Source of the DNA: UBA6382 sp963631415
GTDB lineage: Bacteria > Bacteroidota > Bacteroidia > Bacteroidales > Bacteroidaceae
Assembly: GCA_963631415.1 (NCBI GenBank)
Contig: CAVGQS010000064.1
Span: 1 to 14,056, forward strand
Direction of reading: 5' to 3'
DNA length: 14,056 bases
Shown: positions 6,171 through 13,765 of the stretch, piece by piece
Layout: the number at the start of each line of letters is the position of its first letter
How positions within the stretch are numbered: position 1 is the stretch's first letter
The notes under the pieces: model-generated
Seen by the model: the letters and a program-made list of their open reading frames with translations, nothing else
What the model was told of the DNA's origin: nothing
The model's database searches: none
Program-made: the position numbers and the translations under genes

Positions 6171-7235
6171 TCAGTCGAAAAGGTCGGGGTGCTGGTCGAA
6201 GAGTGTTGGCTGGTCGTCCTTGCGTCCGCCTCGTGTGCGGTTGAGGTGCTTGTAGGCGAGGTCGGTGGCTTCGCGTCCGCGGGGTGTGCGCTTGATGAAG
6301 CCCTCCATGATGAGGAAGGGTTCGTAGACCTCCTCCACGGTGCCTTGGTCTTCGCCTATGGCTGTGGCGATGGTGGTGATGCCCACGGGGCCTCCGCCAA
6401 ACTTGTCGATGATGGTGCAGAGGAGCTTGTTGTCGATTTCATCGAGTCCGAAGGCGTCGATGCTGAGCGCCTCGAGCGCCATGTGGGCGATGGGCAGGTC
6501 TATGCGTCCGTTGCCCTTGACCTGGGCGAAGTCTCTGACTCGGCGCAGCAGCGCGTTGGCTATACGCGGCGTGCCTCGCGAGCGTCCGGCTATTTCTGCT
6601 GCCGCCTTGCCGTCTATCTCCACGTTGAGAATGGAGGCTGAGCGCGTGATGATGTTGCGGAGCGTGTCGGCGTCGTAGTACTCAAGGTGGAGGTTGATGC
6701 CGAAGCGTGCGCGGAGCGGAGCGGTGAGCAGTCCGCTCCTGGTGGTGGCGCCGACGAGGGTGAAGGGATTGAGCTCTATCTGGATGGAGCGCGCGGAGGG
6801 CCCCTTGTCAATCATTATGTCGATGCGGTAGTCCTCCATGGCCGAGTAGAGGTATTCCTCCACCAGCGGCGAGAGGCGGTGTATCTCGTCGATGAAGAGC
6901 ACGTCGTGGGGTTCGAGCGAGGTGAGCAGACCGGCGAGGTCGCCCGGCTTGTCGAGCACGGGGCCTGAGGTAATCTTGAAGCCCACGCCCAGTTCGTTGG
7001 CTATGATGTTGCTCAGTGTGGTCTTGCCCAGTCCCGGAGGTCCGTGGAGGAGGGTGTGGTCGAGCGGCTCTCCGCGGTACTTGGCAGCCTCCACGAAGAC
7101 CTTGAGGTTGTCCACCACTTTGTTTTGGCCGTTGAAGTCGCTGAAGCTGAGCGGTCGGAGCGCGTTTTCATACTCCTTGTCGGTGGTGGTAGTGGCGGCA
7201 GACTGTGTTGCCCTTATGTCGAAGGTGTCTTTCAT
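6171..7235 (-). CDS. ruvB: Holliday junction branch migration ATPase RuvB
   Basis: RuvB is the hexameric AAA+ motor that, with RuvA, drives branch migration of Holliday junctions in recombination and repair. The 354 residues are slightly longer than in E. coli because of N- and C-terminal tails. Visible are the conserved ALRPLSFSDFNGQ start (25-37), Walker A GPPGLGKT (65-72), Walker B FIDEIHR (Asp116, Glu117), sensor GATTRSGLL, the GRSRGTPRIANALLRR sensor-2 region, and the C-terminal winged helix with GGGPVG and the family's FIKRTPRGR near the end. The C-terminus repeats a short acidic tail (TLFD...DLFD). It starts 10 bp after the S41 peptidase stop, so it is almost certainly co-transcribed with it. 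ruvA and ruvC are not in the window. Confidence 0.98.
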   Translation of the reverse strand: MKDTFDIRATQSAATTTTDKEYENALRPLSFSDFNGQNKVVDNLKVFVEAAKYRGEPLDHTLLHGPPGLGKTTLSNIIANELGVGFKITSGPVLDKPGDLAGLLTSLEPHDVLFIDEIHRLSPLVEEYLYSAMEDYRIDIMIDKGPSARSIQIELNPFTLVGATTRSGLLTAPLRARFGINLHLEYYDADTLRNIITRSASILNVEIDGKAAAEIAGRSRGTPRIANALLRRVRDFAQVKGNGRIDLPIAHMALEALSIDAFGLDEIDNKLLCTIIDKFGGGPVGITTIATAIGEDQGTVEEVYEPFLIMEGFIKRTPRGREATDLAYKHLNRTRGGRKDDQPTLFDQHPDLFD

Positions 7236-7245
7236 CTGAAGCGTT

Positions 7246-8838
7246 TTATTTTTGTTGCAGCAGTTCGATGGCCTTGTTGACCGTGTCGCTGTCGTCGTTG
7301 ATGATGGCGAAGTATTCAGACATGTCCCAGATGTCGCGCGCCACGAGTCCCTTGACGGTCTTGCGAATGGTGCGCTCCGTCTGCCGGCGCTCGGCGTCGT
7401 CGTCGCAGGTGACGTCCATCTTCTTGCCCTCAGCGTAGATGGTGTCGATCAGCGAGGCGGGCACCTCGTAGTCCTTCTTGAACTTGCTGAAGTCCTTGTA
7501 GGCAGAGGTGAGCTGCGCGCGGTTGTTGTCGAAATAGGTGAGGTATGCGTTGAGGATGATGTTTTTGCGGCTGAGGCTGCGGTAGAACTTGGTGTAGACC
7601 ATGGTGTCGAGCGGAATGAAGTAGTCGGGCATGATGCCGCCGCCGCCATAGACCACGCGCTTCTCCTTGAGGGTGTAGCACCTGAGCGAGTCGGCGAAGT
7701 GGATGCTGTCTACGTGCATCAGTTCGCCGCTGTTGTAGCGGTTGAGAATGTCGCCGTCGTAGTCGGTCTTCTTGCCTTTCTCGTAGGGCTTCTGGATGCA
7801 GCGGCCGGAGGGCGTGTAGTAGTGGGAGACGGTGATGCGAATCATGCTGCCGTCGGGCATTTCGACCGGGCGCTGCACAAGGCCCTTGCCGAAGGTGCGG
7901 CGCCCTACGATGATGCCGCGGTCGTGGTCCTGTATGGCTCCGCTGACAATCTCGGCAGCCGAGGCGGTGTATTCGTCGACGAGCACAGCCACCTTGCCCT
8001 GTGTGAAGAGTCCGCCGCCCTGCGCCTTGAGTGTCTGCTTGGGCACTGAGCGTCCGTCGGTGTAGACGATGAGGTCGCCCTCGTTGAGGAACTCGCTCGC
8101 CACGCCGTTGGCTGCCTCAAGGTAGCCGCCGCCATTCTGCTGGAGGTCGAGTATGAGGCTCTTCATGCCTTTCTTCTGGAGTTTCTTGATGGCTTCGCGC
8201 ACCTCGTCGCGTGTGGTGGCGGCAAAGCTGCTGATGCGTATGTAGCCTATCTCGGGACGAATCATGTAGGCGGCGTCGACCGAGTGGAGGGGTATCTTGT
8301 CTCTCACCACGCGGAAGGGCAGGATCTCCTTGACCCCGCGGCGGCAAATGCCCAGGTTGACGACGGTGCCCTTGGGGCCGCGCAGTTTCTTCATGATGAC
8401 GTCGCGCGCCATCTTGACGCCGGCGATGGCGGTGTCGTTGACTGTGACGATGCGGTCGCCAGCGCGGATGCCCGCCTTCTCAGAGGGGCCCTTGGCGATG
8501 GTCTGCACCACCACGAGGGTGTCGTTGAGCATGTTGAACTGCACGCCGATGCCCTCAAAGTTGCTGTTGAGGGGTTCGGTGAACTTCTTGGTCTCCTCGG
8601 CGTTGGAGTAGCTGCTGTGGGGGTCGAGCTGCGCCAGCATGGCCTTGATGGCTTCGTCGGTGAGCTGGGCGGTGTTGGTGGTGTCGATGTAGAGCGCCTT
8701 GATCGCCATCTGTGCGGTGGCAAGCTTGCGTATGGCGAGGTCGAGGTCTTTCTGGTCTTGAGGCGTTTGCGCCTTAGTGGGCGTGGCGGCAGCCAGGCAG
8801 AGCAGTGATGCCGCTATGAGGGTAAAGAGTCTTTTCAT
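7246..8838 (-). CDS. Secreted S41-family (CtpA-type) serine peptidase, second paralogue
   Basis: This 530-residue carboxy-terminal processing peptidase is predicted to be exported. The signal peptide (KR, hydrophobic core 4-18) ends near AKAQ/TKAQ at 21-24. Domains: helical N-terminal part with LAQLDPHSSY (68-77); PDZ, about 92-180 (GIRAGDRIVTVND 123-135); and S41 core with SLILDLQQNGGG (227-238). The catalytic residues are Ser293 in TASAAEI, Lys318 in FGKGLVQ and Gln322, with Asp304 spaced as in Tsp. GGGGIMPDYFIPLDT and a C-terminal helical region follow. It lies between coaD (55 bp upstream) and ruvB (10 bp downstream) in a minus-strand run. It differs clearly in sequence from the plus-strand S41 protein at 3306-4970, so it is an old paralogue and not a recent duplicate. 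Confidence 0.93.
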   Translation of the reverse strand: MKRLFTLIAASLLCLAAATPTKAQTPQDQKDLDLAIRKLATAQMAIKALYIDTTNTAQLTDEAIKAMLAQLDPHSSYSNAEETKKFTEPLNSNFEGIGVQFNMLNDTLVVVQTIAKGPSEKAGIRAGDRIVTVNDTAIAGVKMARDVIMKKLRGPKGTVVNLGICRRGVKEILPFRVVRDKIPLHSVDAAYMIRPEIGYIRISSFAATTRDEVREAIKKLQKKGMKSLILDLQQNGGGYLEAANGVASEFLNEGDLIVYTDGRSVPKQTLKAQGGGLFTQGKVAVLVDEYTASAAEIVSGAIQDHDRGIIVGRRTFGKGLVQRPVEMPDGSMIRITVSHYYTPSGRCIQKPYEKGKKTDYDGDILNRYNSGELMHVDSIHFADSLRCYTLKEKRVVYGGGGIMPDYFIPLDTMVYTKFYRSLSRKNIILNAYLTYFDNNRAQLTSAYKDFSKFKKDYEVPASLIDTIYAEGKKMDVTCDDDAERRQTERTIRKTVKGLVARDIWDMSEYFAIINDDSDTVNKAIELLQQK

Positions 8839-8893
8839 TTATATATGTTTTGTTTTTGTTGCTTTATTAGAGGTTTGTCAGCCTCGGTGTTTG

Positions 8894-9352
8894 TCAGTCG
8901 CGCTCGGCTGGCGGTGTGGGGAGGAATGGCGTGATGTCGGCTCCGAAGCGGTTGAGCTCGCGGACGGTGCTGGAGCTGACGGCAGCCAGTTCGCTGCGGC
9001 AGAAGAGGAGCACTGTCTCGATGCCGTTGAGCTGGCGGTTGATGTCGGCCATGTCGCGCTCATATTCGTAGTCCTTGAGCGAGCGGACTCCGCGCAGTAT
9101 GGCGTCGGCGTGGCACTTGGCGGCGAGGTCGGCGGTGAGCCCCTGATAGGTGGTCACCTCCACGCGGCTGTCGCCGGCATAGAGCGCCCTGATGGTGCGC
9201 AGCCGCTCGTCGAGGTCCTGGAAGGGAGTCTTGCCGGAATTGACGCCAATGGCTATGATGATTTTTCCGAAGATGCCAAGCCCCCGCTCCACGATGTCGG
9301 CGTGGCCTGTGGTGAAGGGGTCGAACGACCCTGGAAAAACGGCTGTTTTCAT
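8894..9352 (-). CDS. coaD: Phosphopantetheine adenylyltransferase
   Basis: CoaD makes dephospho-CoA from 4'-phosphopantetheine and ATP, the penultimate step of coenzyme A synthesis, in the cytosol. The 152 residues match the family's compact nucleotidyltransferase fold. Visible are PGSFDPFTTGH (7-17), with the T/HxGH nucleotide-binding motif ending in His17; RGVRSLKDYEYERDMADINRQL (87-108), the pantetheine-side helix typical of CoaD; and SSSTVRE (126-132), the ISSTxVR motif. It lies 45 bp after parE and 55 bp before the S41 peptidase gene. No promoter-like sequence was seen in either spacer. Confidence 0.97.
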   Translation of the reverse strand: MKTAVFPGSFDPFTTGHADIVERGLGIFGKIIIAIGVNSGKTPFQDLDERLRTIRALYAGDSRVEVTTYQGLTADLAAKCHADAILRGVRSLKDYEYERDMADINRQLNGIETVLLFCRSELAAVSSSTVRELNRFGADITPFLPTPPAERD

Positions 9353-9397
9353 ACGTTTGTTTTTTTTGAAGTGCGGGTGTGGCGCTGGCGCCGTCGG

Positions 9398-11443
9398 CTA
9401 GTCCTCTGCGAAATCCTCTGGCTTGTCCTCCTCGATAACGAGGTTGTTGATGATGAAGTTCTGTCGCTCGGGCGTGTTCTTGCCCATGTAGTAGGAGAGC
9501 AGTTCCTTCACTTGGTCGGTCTTGTGGAGGCTGACTTGGTCGAGCCTTATCTGCGGGCCAATGAACTCCTTGAATTCGTCGGGCGAAATCTCTCCGAGAC
9601 CTTTGAATCGCGTGATTTGCGGGTCGGGGCCAAGTTCGCTGATGGCCTTGGCGCGCTCCTCCTCGGAGTAGCAGTAGCGGGTGACGAACTCAGAGCGCTT
9701 GTTGCCGTCGCGCTTCTTGAGGATGGCGGCGCCTGCCGACTTGTCGTCGGTCTTGGCAGTGTCGGACTTGGCGGCACTCCTCTTGTTGTTGCGTACGCGG
9801 AAGAGCGGTGTCTGGAGAATGTAGACGTGTCCCTTCTTGATGAGGTCGGGGAAGAACTGGAGGAAGAAGGTGAGCATGAGGAGACGGATGTGCATGCCGT
9901 CAACATCGGCATCGGTGGCGATGATGACCTTGTTGTAGCGCAGTCCGTCGAGTCCGTCCTCGATGTTGAGGGCAGCCTGCAGCAGATTGAACTCCTCGTT
10001 TTTGTAGACTATCTCCTTGGTCTCTCCGTAGCTGTTGTAGGGCTTTCCCCTCAGACTGAAGACCGCCTGCGTCTGCGCGTCGCGGCACTTGGTGATGGAG
10101 CCGCTCGCCGAGAGTCCCTCGGTGATGAAGATGGCGGTGTCGAGGCGCGGGTCGTTCTCGGGATCTACGGCGGCGTTCTTCTTGCCCTTGGGCAGGGGGT
10201 CGTTGAGGTGGACGATGCAGTCGCGCAGCTTGGGGTTGTTGACGTTGATTTTCTTCGCCCTCTCCTTGGCGGCTTTTGACACGAGGCCCGCCATGGCCTT
10301 GCGGTCGCGCTCGGACTCCTGTATTTTCTTCTGAATCTCCTCAGCCACGTCGGGGTGGATGTGGAGGTAGTTGTCTACGTTTTTCTTGATGAAGTCGCCC
10401 ACAAACTTGTTGACGCTCACTCCCGACAGGGGGAAGGGGTTGCCCTTGCTGTCCTTTTCGGGAGCCATGGTGAGCGAGCCGAGCTTGATTTTGGTCTGGC
10501 TCTCAAACATGGGGTCGATGACCCTGACGGCAATGGCTGCCACGAGTCCGTTGCGTATGTCGGCGGGCTCATAGTTTTTGCCGAAGTGCTCCTTGATGGT
10601 GCGAGCTATGTGTTCCTTGAAGGCGCTCTGGTGAGTGCCGCCCTGCGTGGTGTGCTGTCCGTTGACGTAGGAGTAGTATTCCTCGCCGTTCTGGTTGGCG
10701 TGGGTGAAGGCTATGTCGATGCTGTCGCCCCGCAGGTGCACTATGTTGTAGAGGGGCGTGGCGGTCATGTTGTCGTTGAGGAGGTCTTCGAGTCCGTTGC
10801 GGCTGATGATGCGGCGGCTGTTGTAGTAGATGGCGAGCCCCGTGTTGAGGTAGGTGTAGTTGCGCAGCATGAACTCTACGTACTCTTGCCTGAACCTGAA
10901 GTTCTTGAACTGCTGCGGGTCGGGCTCAAAATAGATGTAGGTGCCGTCGTCCTCCTCGGTGTCGCCCGACACGTCGCTGACCAGTTTGCCGTATTGGAAT
11001 GTGGCCTCGTGGTATTTGCCGTCGCGGTGGCTCCTTGCCACAAAGAGCTGGCTGAGGGCGTTGACCGCCTTGAGTCCTACGCCGTTGAGTCCTACGCTGG
11101 CGGTGAAGACCGAAGTGTCGTATTTGGCTCCGGTGTTGAGCTGGCTGACAGCCGGGATGAGTCCTCCGAGCGGAATGCCGCGCCCGTAGTCGCGCACCAT
11201 GGCGCTGCGGTTTTCGTCAATCTCTATGTCGATGCGCTTGCCGTAGCCCTCGTTGAACTCGTCGACGCTGTTGTCGATGGTCTCCTTGAGGAGCACGTAG
11301 ATGCCGTCTTCGCGGTTGGAGCCGTCGCCGAGGCGGCCGATGTACATGCCCGGGCGTCGGCGGATGTGCTCCACACCCTCAAGGTGCACGATGGTCTCGT
11401 CGCCGTAGTTGTTGTTTTTTGTCTTTATCTCTTCTTCTGCCAT
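9398..11443 (-). CDS. parE: DNA topoisomerase IV subunit B
   Basis: This is the ATPase subunit that, with ParC, decatenates daughter chromosomes. The GHKL ATPase domain has KETIDNSVDEF (53-63, Mg-binding Asn58), DYGRGIP (85-91) and VGLNGVGLKAVNALS (117-131). The transducer domain has QGGTH (267-271), and KIKLGS lies at 318-323. The toprim domain has Glu442 in TEGLSASGS and DADVDGMH (511-518, Asp511/513/515). ITRFKGLGEISPDEF lies near the C-terminus. EGLSASGS in place of the usual EGDSAGG fits ParE-type proteins of Bacteroidota and argues for ParE over GyrB. About 30 additional polar residues (about 553-588: Lys/Ser/Asp/Ala-rich) sit between LFRVRN and YCYSEEER. It starts 18 bp after the GNAT gene ends. 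parC is not in the window. Confidence 0.92.
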   Translation of the reverse strand: MAEEEIKTKNNNYGDETIVHLEGVEHIRRRPGMYIGRLGDGSNREDGIYVLLKETIDNSVDEFNEGYGKRIDIEIDENRSAMVRDYGRGIPLGGLIPAVSQLNTGAKYDTSVFTASVGLNGVGLKAVNALSQLFVARSHRDGKYHEATFQYGKLVSDVSGDTEEDDGTYIYFEPDPQQFKNFRFRQEYVEFMLRNYTYLNTGLAIYYNSRRIISRNGLEDLLNDNMTATPLYNIVHLRGDSIDIAFTHANQNGEEYYSYVNGQHTTQGGTHQSAFKEHIARTIKEHFGKNYEPADIRNGLVAAIAVRVIDPMFESQTKIKLGSLTMAPEKDSKGNPFPLSGVSVNKFVGDFIKKNVDNYLHIHPDVAEEIQKKIQESERDRKAMAGLVSKAAKERAKKINVNNPKLRDCIVHLNDPLPKGKKNAAVDPENDPRLDTAIFITEGLSASGSITKCRDAQTQAVFSLRGKPYNSYGETKEIVYKNEEFNLLQAALNIEDGLDGLRYNKVIIATDADVDGMHIRLLMLTFFLQFFPDLIKKGHVYILQTPLFRVRNNKRSAAKSDTAKTDDKSAGAAILKKRDGNKRSEFVTRYCYSEEERAKAISELGPDPQITRFKGLGEISPDEFKEFIGPQIRLDQVSLHKTDQVKELLSYYMGKNTPERQNFIINNLVIEEDKPEDFAED

Positions 11444-11461
11444 GTGTGTGCGGGCTTGCGG

Positions 11462-12598
11462 TTAGTCGGTGAGGGGCTTGGTGTAGCAGCGGCGGCGCTT
11501 GTGGACACGTCCGTCGAGGTACTGCCACTGCGACTGCACCTTGTCGTTGGTTTCGAGTTCGAGGTTGGTCTCTCCCCACTCAAAGCCCTTGGCTATGTAG
11601 ACGGGGATGAGGTCGGCAAAGAGCAGCGCGTTGACGCCCTTGCCCTGATATTCGGGCTTGATGGCCACGAGCAGGAGGTCGAGACCGGGATTCTTGAAGA
11701 ACAGAGCCTTGAGCAGATGCCACCAGCCCAGCGGCCAGAGCTTGCCCTTGGCCTTCTGGAGCGCCGTGGAGAGCGAGGGCATCGATATGCCCACGCCGAT
11801 GAGTTCGTTGTCGGCATTCTCCACCAGCGTCACCATCTTCAGGTCAACGATGGGCATGTATTCGCTGACGTAGCGCTCTATCTGGCGCTCGGTCAGTTCG
11901 CAGAAGCCGGGCAGCGGCTTGTAGGCCTCGTTGATGAGCCGGAAGATGTCGTAGCCGATGCCGGTGCGCTTTATCTCGCGTATGTTTTTGAGCTTGCGTG
12001 TGTGAAGGTTGTAGCGGCGCTTCACTATCTGCGCAATCTTGTCGTACTGCTCAGGCAGTTTCTCGGGCACCGTGAGCCTCATCTCAATCCAGTCTAGCGC
12101 CTTGGCGAATCCCAACTGCTCGAGGTGGGCGGCGTAGTAGGGATAGTTGTAGGAAGTGGCCATGGTGCTGAGCTGGTCGAAGCCCTCGACGAGCGTGCCC
12201 TCGGCGTCGAAGTCGGTGAAGCCGAGCGGTCCCTCTATCTCTGTCATGCCCTTGTTGAGCCCCCACTCCTCGACCGTCTTGATGAGCGAGCGGCTGACGT
12301 CGGGGTCGTCGATGAAGTCAATCCAGCCAAACCTCACGGCCTTCTTGTTGCAGGCGGCGTTGGTCTTGTGGTTGATGATGGCCGCCACACGGCCCACTAT
12401 CTTGCCGTCTTGATACGCCAGGAAGTATTCGGCTTCGCAGAACTCAAAGGCAGGGTTTTTGTCCTTGCTGAAAGTCTTCATGATGTCGGAATACAAGTCC
12501 GGCACCGAGTAGGGGTTGCCTTTGTAGAGCTTGTAGTTGAACCTTGCAAATTTCTTCAGTTCGCCCTTGCTGGCAACTTTCCGTATTGTAGTCATCAT
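11462..12598 (-). CDS. YghO-like GNAT-fold acyltransferase, substrate unknown
   Basis: This cytosolic protein of 378 residues has two GNAT-like halves. The N-terminal half has EYFLAYQDGKIVGRVAAIINH (57-77), the usual beta-strand pair. It is followed by the family block EGPLGFTDFDAEGTLVEGFD (122-141) and the TMATSYNYPYY stretch (145-155). The C-terminal half carries LLLVAIKPEYQGKGVNALL (308-326), whose QGKGVNA resembles the acetyl-CoA pyrophosphate loop Q/RxxGxG/A. Proteins of this type are common in Bacteroidota and resemble E. coli YghO, but the substrate is not known. It is the first gene of the run continuing into parE, 18 bp downstream. Two adjacent ATG codons (12598, 12595) could start it; the choice does not matter for function. 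Confidence 0.75.
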   Translation of the reverse strand: MMTTIRKVASKGELKKFARFNYKLYKGNPYSVPDLYSDIMKTFSKDKNPAFEFCEAEYFLAYQDGKIVGRVAAIINHKTNAACNKKAVRFGWIDFIDDPDVSRSLIKTVEEWGLNKGMTEIEGPLGFTDFDAEGTLVEGFDQLSTMATSYNYPYYAAHLEQLGFAKALDWIEMRLTVPEKLPEQYDKIAQIVKRRYNLHTRKLKNIREIKRTGIGYDIFRLINEAYKPLPGFCELTERQIERYVSEYMPIVDLKMVTLVENADNELIGVGISMPSLSTALQKAKGKLWPLGWWHLLKALFFKNPGLDLLLVAIKPEYQGKGVNALLFADLIPVYIAKGFEWGETNLELETNDKVQSQWQYLDGRVHKRRRCYTKPLTD

Positions 12599-12622
12599 AA
12601 AGCGAGAATGTCTATTAAGTTA

Positions 12623-12630
12623 CAAAGATA
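12623..12630 (-). promoter_or_regulatory. -7 element of the GNAT-parE-coaD-S41-ruvB run
   Basis: On minus, TATCTTTG fits TAnnTTTG and lies 25 bases before the start codon at 12598. No TTTG is found 19-21 bases upstream, so the -33 element is poor. It is the only promoter-like site seen ahead of the five-gene run. Confidence 0.5.
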
Positions 12631-12748
12631 CGCTTTTTTTGCGGCAGCAGCGCTATGTTATGGCGAAAAATATTGGGGTGGGCGGCGGGCAAAGTTCACG
12701 GTTCTGAATATATATCGCGTATTCTCGGCAAGACGAGAAAAAAATGCT

Positions 12749-12756
12749 TAATTTTG
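12749..12756 (+). promoter_or_regulatory. -7 element of the glycosyltransferase gene
   Basis: TAATTTTG fits TAnnTTTG, with no clear -33 partner. It lies within the in-frame upstream extension of the glycosyltransferase reading frame, which argues that translation starts at the ATG at 12861 and not at 12744. The leader would be about 100 bases. A GCAGC/GCTGC inverted repeat (12756-12760, 12771-12775) lies at the expected transcript start. Confidence 0.45.
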
Positions 12757-12860
12757 CAGCGTTACTAATTGCTGCAGAAACAGATATATACGCGAGTGGC
12801 GGCAAAATCCTCAACCACTCCTGTTGTTTTAGCAGAAACCTCAGCCCTATCAATCGATTA

Positions 12861-13664
12861 ATGAAAACGACAATCATCATTCCAACCTACAACTGGCCAA
12901 AAGCCTTGGAACTGTGTCTTCGCAGTGTTTTTATGCAGACCGTTCAGCCCAATGAGATAATCATAGCCGACGACGGTTCCACGACGGAGACTAAAGACCT
13001 GATTGACAAGCTGCGCACTGAAACAAACATTCCAATATTCCACGAATGGCACGAAGACAAGGGATTCCGCAAAACCATCGTCTTAAACAGAGCAATCGCC
13101 CGGTCTAGCGGAGACTACATTTTGCAAGTGGACGGCGACACCATACTAAACCGCCATTTCATAAGCGACCACCTCGAATTGGCAGAGAGGAACTTCTTCG
13201 TCTGCGGCAGTCGCGTGAAGCTAGACAAAGAGGTTACGGAAAAGATAATGCAAACGATGGTATTCAATATTCATTGGTGGAATATGTCGTTTGGATTCTT
13301 CCTCAACAGCATGCGGTCCAAGTTTCTGCGCCACTTCCTGGCCTTAAGATATGCCAAGAGGATAAACCACCTGCGAGGCTGCAACATGGCATTTTGGAAA
13401 GAGGATTTAGTTAAGATAAACGGCTACAACGAAGACCTCACGGGATGGGGACACGAAGATGGCGAACTGGCATTTCGGCTCCACTTTGCCGGCGTAGGAA
13501 AGAAGACCCTGAAAATGGGCGGCATCCTCTATCACCTTCACCATGCACAATCTTCGACCGCCAACGAAGACCGCCATCTTACCGAGCTGCAAGAGGTGAT
13601 TTCCAGCAAATCCTCTTGGTGCGACAACGGACTGAACAAATATACCAATTCGCCGTCAGAATAG
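12861..13664 (+). CDS. Family 2 glycosyltransferase with Glyco_transf_7C-like end
   Basis: This cytosolic GT-A glycosyltransferase of 267 residues probably adds one sugar to a surface glycan (LPS core, O-antigen or capsule). The start KTTIIIPTYN is the classical GT2 first strand. Other landmarks are ADDGS (36-40, nucleotide binding), DKGFRKTIVLNRA (66-79), the DxD metal motif in VDGDT (90-94), and the C-terminal acceptor/catalytic block RGCNMAFWKEDL (172-183) with GWGHEDGELAFR (195-206), as in chondroitin-polymerase and galactosyltransferase C-terminal domains. There are no membrane segments. An upstream in-frame ATG (12744) would add 39 residues ahead of the canonical start, so it was rejected. 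Base composition is visibly more AT-rich, with ATA and TTA codons rare in the neighbouring genes, suggesting transfer. No other glycan genes adjoin it, so donor and acceptor are unknown. Confidence 0.85.
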   Translation: MKTTIIIPTYNWPKALELCLRSVFMQTVQPNEIIIADDGSTTETKDLIDKLRTETNIPIFHEWHEDKGFRKTIVLNRAIARSSGDYILQVDGDTILNRHFISDHLELAERNFFVCGSRVKLDKEVTEKIMQTMVFNIHWWNMSFGFFLNSMRSKFLRHFLALRYAKRINHLRGCNMAFWKEDLVKINGYNEDLTGWGHEDGELAFRLHFAGVGKKTLKMGGILYHLHHAQSSTANEDRHLTELQEVISSKSSWCDNGLNKYTNSPSE

Positions 13665-13765
13665 CGGGCAGGCGCAGCGGCGGAGCAACGCTTGGCAACG
13701 CCTGCGTTGCAAGATTTCAAGAAGAGGAATATAGGCACAGCGCTTGGACCAGAAACGTGACATTA

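Noticed and set aside
8777..10279. 500-codon open frame on plus across coaD, parE and part of the S41 gene
   Set aside because: It is antisense to well-identified genes. Its translation is rich in Val, Gly, Glu, Asp and Leu, typical of the complement of GC-rich codons, and matches no protein family I recognise.
10355..12097. 580-codon open frame on plus across parE and the GNAT gene
   Set aside because: It is the same kind of antisense shadow. It spans two unrelated genes and their spacer, and has no domain or start context of its own.
12744..12860. Upstream ATG start for the glycosyltransferase
   Set aside because: It adds 39 residues before the canonical GT2 first strand and contains the likely -7 promoter element.
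13685..13710. GCAACGC/GCGTTGC palindrome as terminator of the glycosyltransferase gene
   Set aside because: No T-run follows it. The structure at 13822-13920 is the better candidate.
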